In this document: positions 6,152-6,776 of the stretch, in pieces | How the letters are laid out: the number at the start of each line of letters is the position of its first letter | Numbering within the stretch: position 1 is the first letter of the stretch | NCBI GenBank assembly: GCA_964407525.1 | Contig: CAYOWC010000271.1 | Coordinates: 1-6,776 of the forward strand | Direction of reading: 5' to 3' | DNA length: 6,776 nucleotides | Source: DUZB01 sp964407525 | GTDB lineage: Bacteria > Desulfobacterota > DSM-4660 > Desulfatiglandales > Desulfatiglandaceae | Position numbers and translations under genes: made by a program | Notes under the pieces: generated by a model | Seen by the model: the letters and a program-made list of their open reading frames with translations, nothing else | The model's database searches: none | Told to the model about the DNA's origin: nothing

Positions 6152-6178
6152 ATTTTAAAGACCGGCTCTTCTTTTTTT
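6144..6178 (+). terminator. Weak candidate intrinsic terminator after the cyclase gene
   Basis: CCGGTT (6144-6149) can pair with GACCGG (6160-6165), including one G-U pair, around a 10-nt loop, followed after 6 nt by seven T residues (6172-6178). An alternative shorter stem is AAGA/TCTT (6158-6170), directly before the T run. Both stems are short and the first overlaps the stop codon, so termination may be partial and allow read-through to the next gene. Confidence 0.35.
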
Positions 6179-6222
6179 CTTAGAGTAAGGGAAAATTGGT
6201 GGTGGAAACTCAGAGTTCAGAA

Positions 6223-6230
6223 GAGAGGAA
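6223..6230 (+). promoter_or_regulatory. Ribosome-binding site supporting a TTG start
   Basis: GAGAGGAA ends 10 nt before TTG 6241 and is the best Shine-Dalgarno match near the start of the small membrane-protein gene. The alternative ATG at 6277 has only a weak GAG/AAAAG stretch before it. An in-frame TGA at 6235-6237 prevents any earlier start. Confidence 0.4.
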
Positions 6231-6240
6231 TCTTTGAACT

Positions 6241-6681
6241 TTGGATCCAGATGAAGCTTTCTACGAGAAAAGAAACATGGCCGAAGAAAAACCGTATGAT
6301 CCTTTTACCCAGCACGTTATTGATAAAATCGATCCCAAAGCTCGTGCATCCCTGTCTCCTTTTCAGTTTTCAGCCATTGAGAAGGCTATCCGGGAGAACC
6401 GGCCCCTTCAGGGACATCCAGTAGATATCAGAGGCACGATCCCCCTCTTCTTTAAAAGCTATTACTATGTTTTTCTCATGGGTAGAGACAGGCGCGTAGC
6501 CACAAAGAGAAAAGAGGCTGTCCGTAACAGGAATTGGCTTTCGAAAACAGCGCTTCTCATCTTCCTTGGAATGGGGCCATTCCTCATTTTTCTTCTCTTT
6601 GTTCTCTATATCCTTAAAACCGTTGTGGGAATCAACCTGTTAGAGGATGCACACCTCATGGATTTTCTGAAATTCTGGTAG
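6241..6681 (+). CDS. Small conserved-looking single-pass membrane protein, function unknown
   Basis: I cannot assign a function. The 146 residues form a soluble, charged N-terminal part (1-98), one strong transmembrane segment (about 99-127) and a short tail ending LMDFLKFW. By the positive-inside rule, the Arg/Lys-rich stretch before the membrane segment (GRDRRVATKRKEAVRNRN, 81-98) places the N-terminal part in the cytoplasm. The most family-like stretch is HPVDIRGTIPLFFKSYYYVF followed by LMGRDRR (59-85). From memory, short proteobacterial proteins share this DIR/IP-L/aromatic/GxDRR pattern next to a membrane helix, but they have no function that I know. The start is uncertain: TTG 6241 has the better Shine-Dalgarno, while ATG 6277 (134 residues) uses the common start codon. 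It lies 89 bases after the cyclase gene on the same strand and may be partly co-transcribed. Codon pattern and coherent hydrophobicity support a real gene. Confidence 0.75.
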   Translation: MDPDEAFYEKRNMAEEKPYDPFTQHVIDKIDPKARASLSPFQFSAIEKAIRENRPLQGHPVDIRGTIPLFFKSYYYVFLMGRDRRVATKRKEAVRNRNWLSKTALLIFLGMGPFLIFLLFVLYILKTVVGINLLEDAHLMDFLKFW

Positions 6682-6702
6682 GTTTTAATGTCGGCAAAGA
6701 AT

Positions 6703-6721
6703 ATTGGGACTTGGTCCTAAT
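6703..6721 (+). terminator. Hairpin 21 bases after the small membrane-protein gene
   Basis: ATTGGGAC (6703-6710) pairs with GTCCTAAT (6714-6721) around a TTG loop, giving 8 pairs including one G-U. Only two further T residues follow before a C, so it is a weak intrinsic terminator at best. It may instead protect the transcript end or serve a converging gene on the other strand. Confidence 0.35.
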
Positions 6722-6739
6722 TTCAATACCCGTGAATGA

Positions 6740-6776
6740 ATGAGATTCATACCGCTTTCCGGTGAAGAATTTCGAG
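6740..6776 (+). CDS. Possible start of a further gene, cut by window edge
   Basis: From ATG 6740 the frame is open to the right edge and reads MRFIPLSGEEFR. The composition is protein-like, but no Shine-Dalgarno precedes it and twelve codons are too few to identify a family. A minus-strand frame ending with a stop at about 6747-6749 is an equally possible reading. Very tentative. Confidence 0.18.
   Translation, partial: MRFIPLSGEEFR

Noticed and set aside
6207..6217. AACTC-A-GAGTT palindrome before the small gene
   Set aside because: The 5-bp arms alone, with no nearby promoter boxes, are not enough to call an operator.
6688..6720. Ten-residue open frame after the small membrane-protein gene
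   Set aside because: It is very short, has no Shine-Dalgarno, and ends inside the hairpin; chance is sufficient.
1..6776. Search for a CRISPR array, tRNA/rRNA, insertion sequence or attachment site
   Set aside because: No regularly spaced direct repeats, cloverleaf-like segments, transposase motifs or terminal repeats were seen; the window reads as ordinary gene-dense chromosome.

Overview
The window looks like chromosomal DNA of a Gram-negative bacterium: it encodes outer-membrane factors, a periplasmic adaptor and a lipoprotein-type signal. Intermediate GC, the type of paired outer-membrane factors, a candidate sigma-54 promoter and the style of the diguanylate cyclase sensor domain suggest a deltaproteobacterial (Desulfobacterota-like) host. 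That placement is an inference from protein style; no taxonomic marker is present.

Left two thirds (1-4206, minus strand): a tightly packed operon, read right to left, for a CusCBA-type tripartite metal efflux pump. Its order is a conventional TolC/CusC-family outer-membrane factor (2866-4206), a second and divergent TolC-family protein with a lipoprotein-like signal (1310-2866), and a CusB-type adaptor with a methionine-rich heavy-metal-binding domain (from 1313, running off the left edge). Junctions are TAATG and ATGA overlaps, each preceded by a good Shine-Dalgarno sequence, so translation is probably coupled. The RND permease (CusA/CzcA type) is expected just beyond position 1 but is not in the window.

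Centre (4207-4513): a 307-base divergent control region. On the minus strand it carries a sigma-54-like element with the diagnostic GG-N10-GC spacing (4288-4303). It also holds four inverted repeats with 7-8 bp perfect arms. This suggests the pump is inducible, perhaps by an enhancer-binding regulator encoded elsewhere.

Right part (4514-6681, plus strand): a membrane-anchored diguanylate cyclase with a large periplasmic sensor domain, an intact GGDEF active site and an intact RxxD inhibitory site. It is followed by a small single-pass membrane protein of unknown function. The last 95 bases hold a hairpin and possibly the first codons of another gene.

Taken together, the left operon would expel Cu(I)/Ag(I)-like ions from the periplasm, while the divergent cyclase would convert a periplasmic signal into c-di-GMP. 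A functional link between them through the shared intergenic region is possible but unproven. No RNA genes, insertion sequences or CRISPR arrays were seen.
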